NCBI GenBank assembly: GCA_009617715.1
Contig: VTFK01000287.1
Coordinates: forward strand, 248,001-312,000
Direction: 5' to 3'
DNA from: Plectrocnemia conspersa
Lineage: Eukaryota > Arthropoda > Insecta > Trichoptera > Polycentropodidae
Length of the DNA: 64,000 nt
Shown: positions 1-12,188 of the stretch, piece after piece
How the letters are laid out: each line of letters starts with the position of its first letter
How positions within the stretch are numbered: position 1 is the stretch's first letter
Notes under the pieces: generated by a model
Databases searched by the model: none
What the model saw: only the letters and a program-made list of their open reading frames with translations
Told to the model about the DNA's origin: nothing
Translations under genes and position numbers: made by a program

Positions 1-1768
1 TTTGCGTGGGCTTGGCTTGCTAATTTTGGGTTTCATTCAGTTTGTGCGGCACCCAAATGTCAATTTTTTATGTGCTAACATCTACTTGTTGTGAAAGCTC
101 TCGAATTATTGTGCATGATTTTGATTAAACTAACGCATTCAATCGATAGTCAACTGGAAGACGCCCACGACCTTCTTCACCTTCAGGGCTATCTTGTCCA
201 GCAAATTTTTTTTGAGAACACCAAAATCATTGTTTAGTTTAGGAGCAGTTTCTGCTACTTTACCACTAATTTTGAACTCATATATAAAACGAGAAATCAC
301 ATTCAACGAGAGTTTTAATTACAATACTTCAAACTCATGATGTTCTTTTTTTTTATTGTACTAGTAAATCGAATTATATTTTTAAATCCCCGCCTCCTCT
401 TGTCTAGTATAATATCTGTTGAAAATCATGAACGAATGTAGCAAACGTCATATCTCGAATCCGACAATTGGCTGGCAAGGTCGTTAACTGAATTGTTAAG
501 TTCGAAAGCTGGCGACTGTTCATTTTGAGCAAACATTTGCGAACCGACCGCAGTTTGTCGGGCGTTTCGCGGGGTCATACGTAAGTTCGTAAGGGTCGTT
601 CACATGTTCGTCGTAGCATATTTGCAATTAGTTATTCTACGTATGACTTGAACGCATAGCTTATCGCAACCCTGTACCTTTGCGCATCCGACATCTAAAT
701 AATCGTTAATTGTCGCGTTTAATTCAAGGTCTGAGTCGCTTTTCGTTTTCGCTTTTCCTTTGTACCCGAGACGTATTGCGGCAGGTCCGGAGATCGTTTC
801 TCGACGCGAAGCTCAAAAAGAAGCAGCGATTCGAAGACGTCACCGGCGCTTTTGACCTTGTTCGATTGTTGCGCCAACTGTGCGCGCTGCCACTGTTTGA
901 ACCATACAAATATTTGCGAACGTCGCATCAATCTTCACGGTTTTATGAAAAATAAGGATTTTAACCTCGCGAGAGACAGTCGAGCAAATAAGAGAAATAG
1001 GCGTCGTTATAATAGACAAGCGCTCCGTAGCTCGTGACGCATTTGACGTGGTCGCAAATGAACGTCTCGCGTGTTATGAACGCTGTAAAAAATTCGGCGC
1101 TGACCCTGAGGAAGCTGGACAGAACGTGATGTTATTATTCGTCGTCGTCGCTATAAATATTTATGAATCAATAATCAGCGGCGCACAATGGCTGAGATGC
1201 CGGTCGTTTCGCCAAAGCCGGCCTGCGTCGACACCCGTCAATTTTCAGTGACGTCACTGACTACGGACCTGACGAGAATCGTAATTGAGCGACTCGTCAA
1301 AATACTGCTTTGATAATGAACAGCGCTTTGACGCTTGTTGTACATTGGCCCTTATCGCCTTCGATTCGATTACAAATTTATATTTGTATTGTTCTACACA
1401 CATGTATATATAATATATAACATATATGGACGAATGTAAAGGTCGCACGCGCTGCTGTTTGCTGATGTACCTAGCGTTGTAATAATGTCATCATTGAGTT
1501 AATTAAATTTATGATAACATTATTTCAGCGCATTCAAAATCAGGTCAGAAAAATGCATGTCATTTAAAATGAAACACTATGAATTTTAATGAAATCGAAA
1601 TATTTAAAAAACAACCACTGACAGGCTAACTTTTGCCCCCCCCCCCAACCTGAATTGTTATAACAAAATCCAATTGTTGTAACAAAAATTTTAAAACCTC
1701 TTCGGATGTCAATAATAATCGTCAATAACAGCTTTTGCTACTTTACATAAACAATATATAATAAAACC
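1..1768. other. Gene-free flank with a GC-rich block
   Basis: No exon, RNA gene or bounded transposon could be supported here. Positions 700-1260 are visibly richer in GC and CpG than their surroundings and keep short frames open on both strands, but no frame shows a recognisable domain or a convincing splice boundary. A fragment of the poly-G repeat family described at 41400-41690 lies at about 1545-1650, in the orientation that ends in a C-tract. The region could be intron or 5' regulatory DNA of the large plus-strand gene. Confidence 0.5.
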
Positions 1769-2066
1769 TTTATGAATTATTGAAAAATAAAAATAACCCT
1801 GAATCGTTCTGCATTCTGCCAATTCACATGCGTAATTTATTCTTATCGGAGCGAGTTTTTAGATCACCAAAGCAAAGATAAAGCCGCCGGCCGGTTAGAG
1901 TAACAGAAAATCGCAAATTTATGAATTATTGAAAAATAAAAATAACCCTGAATCGTTCTGCATTCTGCCAATTCACATGCGTAATTTATTCTTATCGGAG
2001 CGAGTTTTTAGATCACCAAAGCAAAGATAAAGCCGCCGGCCGGTTAGAGTAACAGAAAATCGCAAA
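1769..2066. repeat. Exact tandem duplication, 2 x 149 bp (family J)
   Basis: Two adjacent 149-bp units, 1769-1917 and 1918-2066, read identically base for base, so the duplication is recent. The unit contains the motif GCAAAGATAAAGCCGCCGG. Diverged single copies of the same unit occur at about 20940-20985 and 53579-53700, so it belongs to a dispersed repeat family. Here it is followed by more family sequence to about 2330, which is echoed at 20998-21075 (shared motifs GCATATTTTCAA and TTATGCAGCA). Confidence 0.9.
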
Positions 2067-3592
2067 AAATTGTTAGTCATTCAAATACCTTCGATCTTCC
2101 GAGCAAGTATGCATATTTTCAAAGACCTGGCACAAACATATTCGGAAAGGTTTCTTATCTGAGTGTCTTCTTTTATTACTTAAGCAAAATAAGGCGAGTT
2201 CGAGTGTTACAAATTTGTAAACAATTTTTTGTCATTCTCAGACTAAAACCTTCCAAGAAGTCGTTACTTATGCAGCATTATAAAAAGGGCAGTGGTTGTA
2301 AACCTTTTAAAAATATTCGTACAAATTGAATTTTATATAATAAAAAATGCATTATAATTTTTTTCGAGAAATAAAAATTCTCGATTTTTCATTATACCTA
2401 TTCTTACATGTACATTAAGTTTGCATCACCGGAGCGCGCGGATTTTTTTCTTGTTAAAAAATATATTTATCTCTTTTATGTTTTGCAAAATATCTTTCTT
2501 CGTTCCATAGATTTAAAGCCCGCGATGATGATAGAAGCACTTTTTCAAAATACAATAGCTCAGGGAAATTGATAATTTATATGCGAACACCTGAAATACA
2601 CAATGGTTTAAATATCCTGGCTTAGACTAATATAATAAAACAAATTAAGACCAATTTGAACCTATAACTATAAATAAAAACACCACACAGAGCAATTCAG
2701 AGTAAATAAAAATTCTAACGGTTCGGGCCTAACCCATGGGTACCTGGAAAAAATATTACACCTGTCACTTTTAAAAGATATTTACTTTTTTGAACAAAAA
2801 ACTTTTTGCCCATTTCTCCTATTGTTCAAAGCTTCCGTCTTAAACAGATTTAGACCAATTTGAACCTACAACTGTAAATAAAAACACTACATAAATTTGG
2901 GTTGGAGAGTAATAAAATAAAAGGTTTGTGACAAATGCAACTCGGACCATAACGGTTTCTAAACCAGGCCTTTCGGTGCTCATCTCCAAATAGTCCATCC
3001 ATATGGTGCTAAGTTTGTGTATTATAAATAACGTTGCCATTGTTTATTTCTTCAATTTCCTAACATATTAATAAATCGTTTATCTTTAACAGATTTTTCT
3101 GCACACGGATCCATCTATTTCATTGCCGAAAATTATAGTTAAAAATGTAGATCATTTGAATTACTTGAAAGTGTAATTATCAAAGTGAAAATTCTTAAAT
3201 ATAATGCATTCTTTCTTTGTGTTTTTTTAAATATACAATGCATATAAATAACTTTCACATATCTATTATGTATACAATATATCCGGTTTGAATGTCATGT
3301 TTCATGACTTCATTCTTGAAACATTCAAGTTATGAGTTTTTTATGCTTTCATTTGATTGAGATCTGTTACTTCATCTACAATAAAAAAAAATCCATTTTT
3401 CAAATTCTCGATGAAGTTCATCCCCAATCCGTTAATCTTTATACTTATACACTGCATGTATATAAATGGAGCGCACTGAAATTAGGAGGTTAATTGTTGT
3501 TTTTAGCAAAATACCATGATTTGCGCGATAGTAATGTTTTTTACAGAGCTGGGAAGAGCCAACACACACAAGATTTTTCAGTACTTGTTATT
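2067..3592. other. Intron-like DNA with repeat remnants
   Basis: No gene is seen. Positions 2067-2330 continue family J. A direct repeat with the core AGACCAATTTGAACCTA occurs at about 2645 and 2850, followed in both places by similar AT-rich sequence. A block at 2400-2440 (GCATCACCGGAGC) recurs in similar form at about 8560-8580 (ACATCACCGGAGC). The remainder is AT-rich, low-complexity sequence. Confidence 0.5.
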
Positions 3593-3861
3593 TAGCAGGG
3601 CGCAACGCTCAAAACCACCGGTTTTATACCCCATCTGCGTGACATTCTACCTTGCGCGCATATTTGTTAGTTTTATTATTTAACACGTTTCTGAATTTAT
3701 TATGATAAACGCACATAATGGTCAATTTGCTTAGGTTAGGTTTTGGTTTAAACATATTAATATTCAGAAACGCGCGAATTTTGTGGTTTCACTGCAGGCT
3801 CGCATACGTGCACCATAAAAACCGGTGGTTTTTAGGTGTCACGCTGCATTGCCCCCTACTA
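3593..3861. repeat. Foldback MITE with AACCACCGG arms
   Basis: The ends form imperfect inverted repeats. The left side runs TAGCAGGGCGCAACGC and then AAAACCACCGGTTTTA. The right side reads TAAAAACCGGTGG and then GCAATG and CCCCCTACTA, the reverse complement with a short insertion. A second inverted pair, ACGTTTCTGAAT and ATTCAGAAACG, sits further inside. The outer boundaries are approximate because I could not find a target-site duplication. Confidence 0.6.
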
Positions 3862-3948
3862 ATTAATAGTACCGTTTTTTTATTCTGAAATTATATTTAG
3901 ATATTCTTGCTGATATTTAACTGCCCCCAAATGATATTCCTTTTGAGA

Positions 3949-4285
3949 ATTCACATCAAAAACACTAAAACCTTCGCAGTAAAATCACTCAGTTATCTAG
4001 CGTTCATATTAAGACTTTTTATAACAATATTACGACTTACAATAAGTGAGAATCGAATGAAGCATATCTAAACCGAATTTTGACCAATAAGAGAGCGCAA
4101 AAAACAATTATCCGTTCTCAGAAGTCAAAAATTCACGTCAAAAGCAATAAAATCCGACACGATTTTATTGCTTTTGACGTGAATTTTTGACTTCTGAGAA
4201 GTGATAATTGTTTTTGCGCAGTCCTATTGACCAAAATATTATTAGAATACACTTTGCCCAATACTCTCATATCAGAAGTCCGTAG
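3949..4285. repeat. Palindromic MITE, family M1 (copy 1)
   Basis: The core 4077-4238 folds into a long hairpin around a 6-base centre at 4155-4160. About 40 bp next to the loop pair perfectly, and the outer arm pairs imperfectly to about 78 nt. The arm carries GAATTTTTGACTTCTGAGAA. A near-complete second copy is at 45583-45895, and right-half copies are at 32869-32940 and 53135-53256. There is no coding capacity, so it is non-autonomous. Transcription through it would give a stable double-stranded RNA. Confidence 0.8.
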
Positions 4286-6264
4286 TTGTATTGATTTTTT
4301 TTTGACATAAATGTATCAAAAAAATTCATCCCTTATTTTATTTTGAAAAAATGTTATTTTTTATTTTATGTCGTTATTTATTAATTAAAATTGTTTTTAA
4401 TTATGATTCGGATATCGAACTAAGACTGCTAATAATATTTCCAACCTATTTTATGATATAGTTGTATTTTCTAAAGATATTAACCCTAGATGACAAGCCC
4501 AATTTTTCAGCAACGACGACCTTGCCACATATCTCCTTATCAGAGGTTTTTCATATCTTACCGCGATGGAGTACTACAACATTTTTTGAATCGTGACGTT
4601 TACGTAACGTTGGCTTTTCCTTGACACGACCAGCATGCAAGGCGGCTTCCATTGAAAATTCAAGGAAATTCAAACTGATCGACGCATCGGAAGCGCATCA
4701 TCGATACGTTGTATAGACGATTATGATCTAAACGCCTACTTTTTTAAGGTACAATGATTAATACTGAATATTTGATTGCGTGCCAAAAACTGTTCGTCGT
4801 TGTCTCGTCTTGAGTCCATGGCCTTGGCGCATTCATAAACGCTCACAGATTTGTTACATAACAACGATGGGCGAATCTAAAGCAAATAAACAACGATTAT
4901 GTGGTATCCCGTGATAATTTTCCTCCTGACTCTGAGGGTGTCCGCGCAACGAACGTTTGACGCAATCGATGTATAAATAAAGCCTATCCGCTGACGATTT
5001 GTTTTTGCTCGGCGAAACTGTTTACAAGCAAAGGTAGACCGGTTTTGTAAATAAACTGCGCTGCTCGGCGATGAAAAGCGCTTTCCAAGTCAAGACCGGA
5101 TCTGTATACTATAGTATCGCGAAATCATCCGACGTAGCTCTAATGCATAATTTGATACATAGCAACCTAAAAGAAACTGTTTCAAGGCCCTTAATCCACA
5201 CACGTGTATTAGGACAGATGGCGTTCAATGTTGTTTAGTATACATTACCGAACAGAACAGCATGCGATACGTTAGTAACCATCGTACTAATTAAATATAG
5301 ACGTGCGAAATGGCTAGTTAGGCGTTTTCTGGAACGCAGCCCTGGGCGCTCACTCGCGTTATTTAACTGCGAATTGTCCGTCTAAAAGAAGTGCGGGTCT
5401 GACATCATTTTATAAGAGTCACCGCGTCTTGAATAAAGCTGGCTGTCAGTTTGCCAATGCTGTAACCTTCCCACACCATTTCGTGAAGTTAAAATTAACA
5501 CATCGCCACATCGGAATTGTTCGTTCACAGGTTTTAACCGTGTGATATTTCAGTTAGCGATACGTCGCTAGGTACACTGTAAACGAAAACGAAAACGACA
5601 CGATCTGCAACGCGAAATAGCGCGTGTATTTTCGTACCGCGCCGAACGAACACACAAACAGGAAATTCCCGAAGAGGCAACCGAGGAAAAATTCAAAGTA
5701 ACATGAGATAACCCTTTGTGCGTTCGAAATAAAAACGCAACGAAATTCGATCTACCTGTCCGTCCAGAAAGCTTTATCGCCACGCCGAGATTGTAATTGT
5801 TATACCTATCGACGCCGATGAGTTGTTTGATATTGGTAAATTTACCCATTTGAGTCAACAGTAATAACTAGCTTTTTCCAGATGGTTCAATGCGTATGTT
5901 ATTCGCATCAGTTACACTTGTCCTAATAAAAACGGTGAAAAATTTACGTTCAAATCATAACATGACGTCAAATGTGTATTTAAAAAAATATTACACCCAA
6001 ATTCGGTGTGAAGTTTTCATTTCGTTTGAGTCGCGCAATCTCGGAACACTTTCACCGAATTTCCACTTTCCGAATTGCCTATTGAAATGCACTCCTTTAA
6101 TCGGCAAAGTGGCACAACATGCTATATTTCGACATTGTTTGTTCGTCAGCTACTAGAAAACAAGACATTAGTGTATATATAATTGATATTTATAGCTAGG
6201 TTTAACTAAGTCTGCTTTTGTGACTTTATGCCGGTTTATAATAATGTAATATTATAGTACATAT
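4286..6264. other. Gene-free, probably intronic
   Basis: No exon or bounded element is supported. The stretch 5568-5858 on the minus strand is open for 96 codons in moderately GC-rich DNA, but no domain or family is recognised and the opposite strand is about as open, so I do not call it a gene. Confidence 0.45.
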
Positions 6265-6345
6265 ATGCGGACCGCATGCTCTTATCTCTCACTCATTCTT
6301 GTCACTAAACACGCGAGCGATCGAGAGGGAAAGTATACCACCGCC
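6265..6345 (+). repeat. Dispersed repeat shared with 34850-34930
   Basis: This block shares the pattern TCTC-ACTC-TCGTCACT-AACACGC, then GAG-GGGAAAGTAT and CACCGC, with 34850-34930 in the same orientation. The match stops on both sides, as expected for an old dispersed repeat or an LTR piece. The function is unknown. Confidence 0.55.
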
Positions 6346-6523
6346 CGCGCCTGATATGTACGTATGGGCGATGGTGAAGATTATGACTTCAGAATCGTTG
6401 TTGTCTAAGTCATCGCTAGGCAATGCATAAACGAGCTTGTCGAAAATTATGTTTTAGCTATAACATATTATTTATTTATATATGTGCCGAAATAGAGTAT
6501 TTATTTTAAGTTTAAGCAAATTT

Positions 6524-6570
6524 GCCACTTTGTGACATATATACATTTTGTATATATGTCACAAAGTGGC
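6524..6570. repeat. Perfect 20-bp hairpin, 7-base loop
   Basis: The arms 6524-6543 and 6551-6570 (GCCACTTTGTGACATATATA and its exact complement) flank the loop 6544-6550. It sits just upstream of a mariner transposase fragment, so it may be a rearranged transposon end rather than a host hairpin. Confidence 0.8.
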
Positions 6571-6591
6571 TTTTATTCTTATTTTTTATGT

Positions 6592-6759
6592 GTGATTATT
6601 TTGTACGAGTTCAAACTGAAACACAATGCGGCGCAGACTGCGAAAAAAATCGATTTGGGATTTTGCAAAAATACTGTTAGACAAAGAACTATTAAGCGAA
6701 TATTTGAGAATGCGCCCCATGGAAAACCTCCATCTACTGAAACACTGTTGAAGCTAATC
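6592..6759 (+). pseudogene. Mariner transposase N-terminal HTH fragment
   Basis: The translation contains ILYEFKLKHNAAQTAKKID, then NTVRQRTIKRIFEN and GKPPSTETLLKLI. This is the layout of the mariner N-terminal DNA-binding region: a 'LYEF..G.NA..TA..I' helix-turn-helix, a second 'V..RT..RWF' helix and the 'GRPPST' linker. After LKLI the frame becomes unrelated and stops at about 6828, so only the DNA-binding end survives. There is no catalytic domain downstream and no paired terminal inverted repeat that I could identify. It is a dead transposon fragment in the intron of the large gene. The family call rests on pattern recall of mariner proteins. Confidence 0.6.
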
Positions 6760-9574
6760 CACACAAAATCTGGATATCGGTGTTGCTACAAAACGTTAAC
6801 AGACATAATCCCCCCGACAAAATGTTAACACTACATAATTTTAAATATATATAATAATATTATAAAATAGTATATTTACAAGGTAGTGTAAATTTAAAAA
6901 AAATATATTTAATAAGTGTTGTATTTCACAAAAAGTTTATAACGAAAATTTCAATAATAAAAAGTAAAATTATACAAATCTTTTGATTTCAAATAATTTT
7001 ATTAGTGGAAAACAAAACAATAATAAATAAAATTCAATCGGTAATATATAAATATAACATAAGCATATAAAACATGTGAACATCAAAAACAAAAATTTAA
7101 ATAAATAATGTTAACGTTGTGTGTGATCATTGAAATTGTGATAAAATAGTCTGTTCTTCATTGATTCTCAGAAACTATGGAGATATAGATTCTCTACGAT
7201 AACCAGAAGAGATCAGGACAATGGTTAGACATCAAAGAAACTCCGTACCAACAATCTGGTAGAAACTTAAACGAGGCGAAAATTTGGAGTGAGTGAAAAT
7301 TAATTTTAATTTGATTTAATTATTTTGCCTATTTGATATTATCAAATTTTTTAAACATTTAGATTTGTTTCTTCGAAATACGCAATTAAATAATCAGTGG
7401 TATTTATTATAAAGGCCTTTGTAGAGTTTTTTTATGAATAACATATATGGAACATATTTTTATTAATAAAATTGTAGTTAATAGATACATAATATATAGT
7501 TTTTTACATCTCACTAAAAAATCTGCCATTCATATGGAACAATCTAATATTAAATGTGCAACAATTTTTGAATCACATACAATTTGTGTAATTATTTGTA
7601 GATATGTACGTGATACGGACATCGTATCTGGATCAGGGTTGACGTAAAGAGGGAAGCGGCTGCTTTCTCTTAGTTAGAACAAATTTACGCGTGTTCCTAA
7701 TTGGGTGTAATTGGTGGAAATTTTTGAAATTTGATGAAGGTTCTTGTTGAAAGTGAATAATATATGCACTTATATACGCTTGGTTGTAATGGAAGAGATT
7801 TTTTTTCGCGTGTACCAATTCGTAATTTTTCTTATAAAAAAATAAAATAAACAACACACCTATCATAACGCATTCTTCTGCTGTCCATATAAAAATATTT
7901 GTAAAGGCATCAAACATTTATGTATGCTAATTTTTCAGGATCATAAAGACCAGTAGCATTTATGTTTATTTCACTTTTAACGCATATACATATATGATGT
8001 ACCTGATTTTCAATACATTTACTATGTTTTAAATAAATAATATGTCTTTTAAAATTTAAAACAATGCTCTTAAGAGTTATCAGATTTATGTAATATTAGT
8101 GTTTTATTTTTTTAATTGTTTCGATGTTCTGTTCGTAACTTTGCAACATAAAATTGACCGCGAGATATGTATTAAATTTTTCTTTACTGTGATGTACACT
8201 GAGTGTACATATCATATTATTACACAAATATCTCTAAATACATATATCGAATAAAATGAGGTATTCCTCCGCGACACATTTACGTATTAAATTAGATAGT
8301 TACAATATCTAAGTAAATACAAAATAAATAATATGTCATCAAAATCATTTCACAGTGCTGCCAGTAAGATTTTTTCTTTGCACGAAGTGATGTTCACATA
8401 TAGACGTTTTTAACTTGATTTTTCAATTTCGTTTAATTAAAGTAAATAAATATTTGGTACAGAATATAATATGATAATTGTTTTGTAATAGGATTCGCGT
8501 TTTACTAATTTCAAATCACTTATTATTACACATTTTTACATGTATGTACACTGATTGTACATCACCGGAGCTCGTGGATGAAGGTTTATTCTATCGTGAC
8601 TTAAATCGAAAACATCACGTTTTTAAAAATAATACTAAAAATATTGTTTTATTGTTAAAAAAATAACATAGCAGAATGTCCTTTAAAAAACATATAGCCA
8701 AAGAGTCAAACTATGAGAATTATAATATATATGTATATATAATAGATATACATATATTATATATATAATTTCTTTGATGGTTTTAGCTCGACGGCGGACT
8801 CCAGAAGCTGCACAACGATCTACTTCAAGATATTATCAGCTCTTCACTAACCTGTGTTCAAAAGTCGAAACCTGAGAAACGATTAAAGCGTCTTCCGATC
8901 CAGAGATCGCAACTCCTCATCAATCTCAGCAAGGTCGTCAATCTAAATTAACGTTTACATTATAGACGGTAATGCATAAGATTCTCAGTAGTTTCAGAAT
9001 ATATCTAACCACAGTTAATGTGAAGAATAAACACGATCCCGTCATTACGCTGGCGTTGAATATCGAGCGTTTTTCTTAAATTACATATCTCGCCTTGGGA
9101 ACCGTTCTTCTAGTAACCCAACTTAATTGGTCCCATCGGAAGCGATAGTTCTCGTATAAACTAGTATTTTGTGACGAAATTTTTTTCTGCTCTTGCGCAG
9201 TGACCGCCGATATTGGTTTGCGTTTCTAGCATAAATTAGATTAACTGGCGTACAAAAGCTGACCACCATTATTGATCACGTCGCTGCACGCCCGATCCTG
9301 ACATAATCCATTAATAGCCACCGCCATAAGAACGCGAGAGAAAGCGACCGCTTATCTATATGGTATTGTGAAACTGACAAGTGCGTTGCCATCACCGATC
9401 CAAGACAAATATTTTTATGAGATTATAAAACGAGAGGATAATGTACCGCAGTCGTCGTCGGACCTAACTCAAATCGAAGGAGTTTTATTTTCTTAAAAGT
9501 GGCCTTAATATTGACTCGGTTCCCCCTGGCCTGCCCTTGTGCAGCGGTTACGATCTTTCAGGACCCGCGCCGGG
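6760..9574. other. Gene-free AT-rich stretch
   Basis: No coding exon is supported. Positions 8196-8213 hold the palindrome TGTACACTGAGTGTACA. Positions 8525-8580 resemble 2400-2440, a dispersed repeat. An (AT)n microsatellite occupies about 8724-8768. Positions 9280-9660 are more GC-rich and repeat-free. Confidence 0.45.
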
Positions 9575-9598
9575 AGGTCAACGGGGGTGACCTGACCT
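9575..9598. promoter_or_regulatory. Cluster of three nuclear-receptor half-sites
   Basis: AGGTCA (9575-9580) faces TGACCT (9588-9593) with a 7-base spacer, and a second TGACCT overlaps it by one base (9593-9598). AGGTCA is the consensus half-site of nuclear hormone receptors. Arthropod ecdysone elements usually have a 1-base spacer, so this arrangement is not canonical. It lies in a GC-rich, repeat-free block, which makes an enhancer plausible but unproven. Confidence 0.35.
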
Positions 9599-10403
9599 AG
9601 AAAGCGCCGTTTCACCCATCCTACCCTTGTTGCACAACTGGGTCATTCCTTGTCTTTGTGTTCAATTCCAGGCCCACGGGGAGTACCTAGTATTTTAATC
9701 AATATTACATGTTAAATTAATTCATATTGCGTACGTTAGATTAGGTTAGTTTATGTAACTATTTATTTGAGCGCGATTTGTATGCATAATCATTGTGTCG
9801 TTTATAAATACACACACGCTCATTCACCGGTTCGTCCCGGTTTTAACGTGCACCGGTTCGTTTGCATTCTTGTTCGATTCAACAGAAATAAATTTTGTTT
9901 TCCCAATTGAAAAAATCCAGCTGTTTCGCAGTAGCGCGCCACTTTAAATAACATTTTCTCTATCTATATCTTCGCTTCCGAACTTTTAGATTCTATTGCG
10001 TCACAGGAATTTACAATCATTGCGGTTGGATTCGCAGTTATAAATTCGTGACTAATTTCTTCATAAACAATGAGTGCACACAATGAGCTATAAATTAACT
10101 TAAAATCACATTGTGTTTTTGGAAAGTTTCCCATGGATAAGTCAGATTTTGTTGAAGTACTTTCGGAATTATGTTTTCCGGAAATACACAGGCGACAAAA
10201 TAACCAGGTCACACACAGCGAGCGGTTCGATATATCGCTTCTGTATGTGTAATCGATGGCGTGTAAAAGGGTCCCTAAACAAGCGCTTGTTTCCCGTTGG
10301 GCGACCTATTTGCGCTCCGGGTCGTGCCGCATGCGCCGACCTGGTTGCACAACGAACCGGCCCTGCACCGACCTCACTGACACGCGCCCACGCTCAATGC
10401 CCT

Positions 10404-10833
10404 TAACCCTTAGCCGCCGGGCTTGAAAATTCGGCTTCATTCTGACACCCTTGAACAAGGGTCAAAATGGGGGATATCATTCGATCCTCTGAAGAAAACT
10501 TGATATTTATACAATCTGTTGCTACACTCAAAATAATACTGCGGTATCGCCGTACATGTACGGTGGTCTATATTTTACTATACCAGATAGTTATATATTA
10601 TATATAAAAAAATATTGAGAACCTATGAATTTATACAAAAAAAATCCACTAAAGCCGAATAATATAAAAAAACATAGGAGTACTAAATAAATTAATTAAA
10701 ATAACAAAAATATTTTAGATTAAGCTTTTTTTAGCTGTTTTTTTCTGTTTATAAATGACATAAGAACAGTAATCGTTTGCTTAGTCAGTTTATTATAAAT
10801 TAATTTATGTACTTAATAAAATATTTATATTAA
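10404..10833. repeat. Dispersed repeat with 14-bp palindrome CCGTACATGTACGG
   Basis: The segment 10544-10568 matches 47961-47985 exactly over 25 bases and contains the palindrome CCGTACATGTACGG followed by TGGTC. Similarity continues for roughly 200 bp at lower identity (shared AGATAGTTATATA and AAAGCCGAAT). The left side starts near TTAACCCTTAGCC at 10404, which resembles a piggyBac-type end, but no matching right end was found. It is a non-coding repeat. Confidence 0.6.
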
Positions 10834-11291
10834 CCCAGATATGCCCACTGTCCCATGGGTAGGACACTAAACTTGTGTCACTGTTTTTTATAATTATGAC
10901 GTTTTTATTACTTTTACACGAGTCAAAACGTGAATGAACTCATAAAAAGGGTCTTATAATAAATCCTAAACAATAAAATCCGGAATATTGTTAAGTATAT
11001 TGTTGTTTGTCGTCTGTTGAAGTTATGCTGTTTTTTTCGCGTCGAAATTATTGATAATGAGTCGTCCAAAGTGAGTTTCTTTTTATTATATTTTTATAAA
11101 ATAAATGTTTTCAGTTTAATATTAGTCTAAGCAAATAGTTTCTGAAAGTATTTTGTTTATTGATACATCGGTTATTGTAGTAAATTGGTACCAAACATCG
11201 TTGTCCTACACATGGGACAGTGGGAAGCGGCTTTTTTTATTTTTTTTTTTTAGGAATATGAAATTACACAAGATCGTAGAATATTTGAAAT

Positions 11292-11567
11292 GCAAACCAG
11301 GATAAAAGTATAATTAATATACTGCCCCCGATAAATAGTTGTGAAGATATAACTGACGAAGATGATGGAAATTTAACTGATGAAGATAATGGAAATAAAG
11401 ATGAAAACTCAATAAACAGTCTTCCTACCGGCCAACTATTGTCTGAAGGTGAACAAGTGATGAGAAACAATTTTAGTGATAGTGATAGTGATTTTAACGT
11501 TCCTTTTTCCATTATTTCTAAAGAGAAAACCAAATTAGCAAGAAAGAAGAAAAAAATAGTAGAATAG
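11292..11567 (+). pseudogene. piggyBac transposase N-terminal acidic remnant
   Basis: The open stretch reads CEDITDEDDGNLTDEDNG, then a serine/aspartate run NNFSDSDSDFNVPFS, and ends in a lysine/arginine tract and a TAG. Acidic, Asp/Ser-rich N-termini followed by a basic stretch are typical of piggyBac transposases. There is no usable ATG in frame. A short open segment at 11057-11070 (ATGAGTCGTCCAAA followed by GTGAGT) looks like a tiny first exon whose intron would end at the AG near 11253, but the frame that follows is interrupted. It is non-functional on its own. Confidence 0.6.
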
Positions 11568-11779
11568 AAATTAGCTGATATTAGAACCTACATATGAAAA
11601 ATGGCCAAATATGTACTTTGTAAATAATAATCCAAGTCCGATGGATATTTTTTGTCTTATTTATTGATGGTCTCATAATTAAATTATTTGTCAATGATTT
11701 TTATACTAGGTATTCTCAAAAGACCGTAAATTTATAAAAGGTATCCTAGCCAAATGACTTCAATCGATACAATGAATTT

Positions 11780-12188
11780 ATGGGTGGAATAGATCGTGTT
11801 GATCAGAACGTAAGTTTATATAAAACATCTATAAGAAGAAAAATGATATTTTCCCATTATTACACATATTCTTGATACTGCAGAACAAAATGCATGGCAA
11901 ATTTATAAAACAACGGGCGAAAGATCAGATAATTTGAATTTCTGTAGGCGAATTGTGACCAACATATTAGAAGGATATGGACAAAATTCACAACATGTAA
12001 AAGGACGAGTATCTGCAAAAAAAAAAATATTGACATACGATACGATAGAATGGACCATCTAATTATAATTCATCAAAAAACAAACCAAATGTGCACATTG
12101 CCACTGTAAATGTATGACAAGGTGTAGAAAATGTGATGTTGGATTGCACACCAAATGTTTTATCGATTACCATAAAGCAAATTTTTAA
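11780..12188 (+). pseudogene. piggyBac transposase C-terminal remnant
   Basis: The sequence begins MGGIDRVDQNVSLYKTSIRR, matching the 'MGGVD..DQ....Y....R..KWY' block of the piggyBac DDE domain. After a frameshift near 11845 it continues FPIITHILDTAEQNAWQIYK. It then shifts frame again and ends in a cysteine-rich tail with CAHCHCKC, CRKCDVGLHTKCF and a final histidine, the zinc-binding C-terminal domain of the family. At least two frameshifts and the missing centre make it a pseudogene. The family assignment is secure from the order of motifs and the TTAA-flanked ends. Confidence 0.85.

Noticed and set aside
1769..2066. CRISPR-like or satellite array
   Set aside because: Only two adjacent units with no spacers. 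It is a simple tandem duplication of a dispersed repeat.
5568..5858. 96-codon minus-strand frame
   Set aside because: No recognised family. A possible donor (ACAG|GTAGAT) is weak and no acceptor partner was found.
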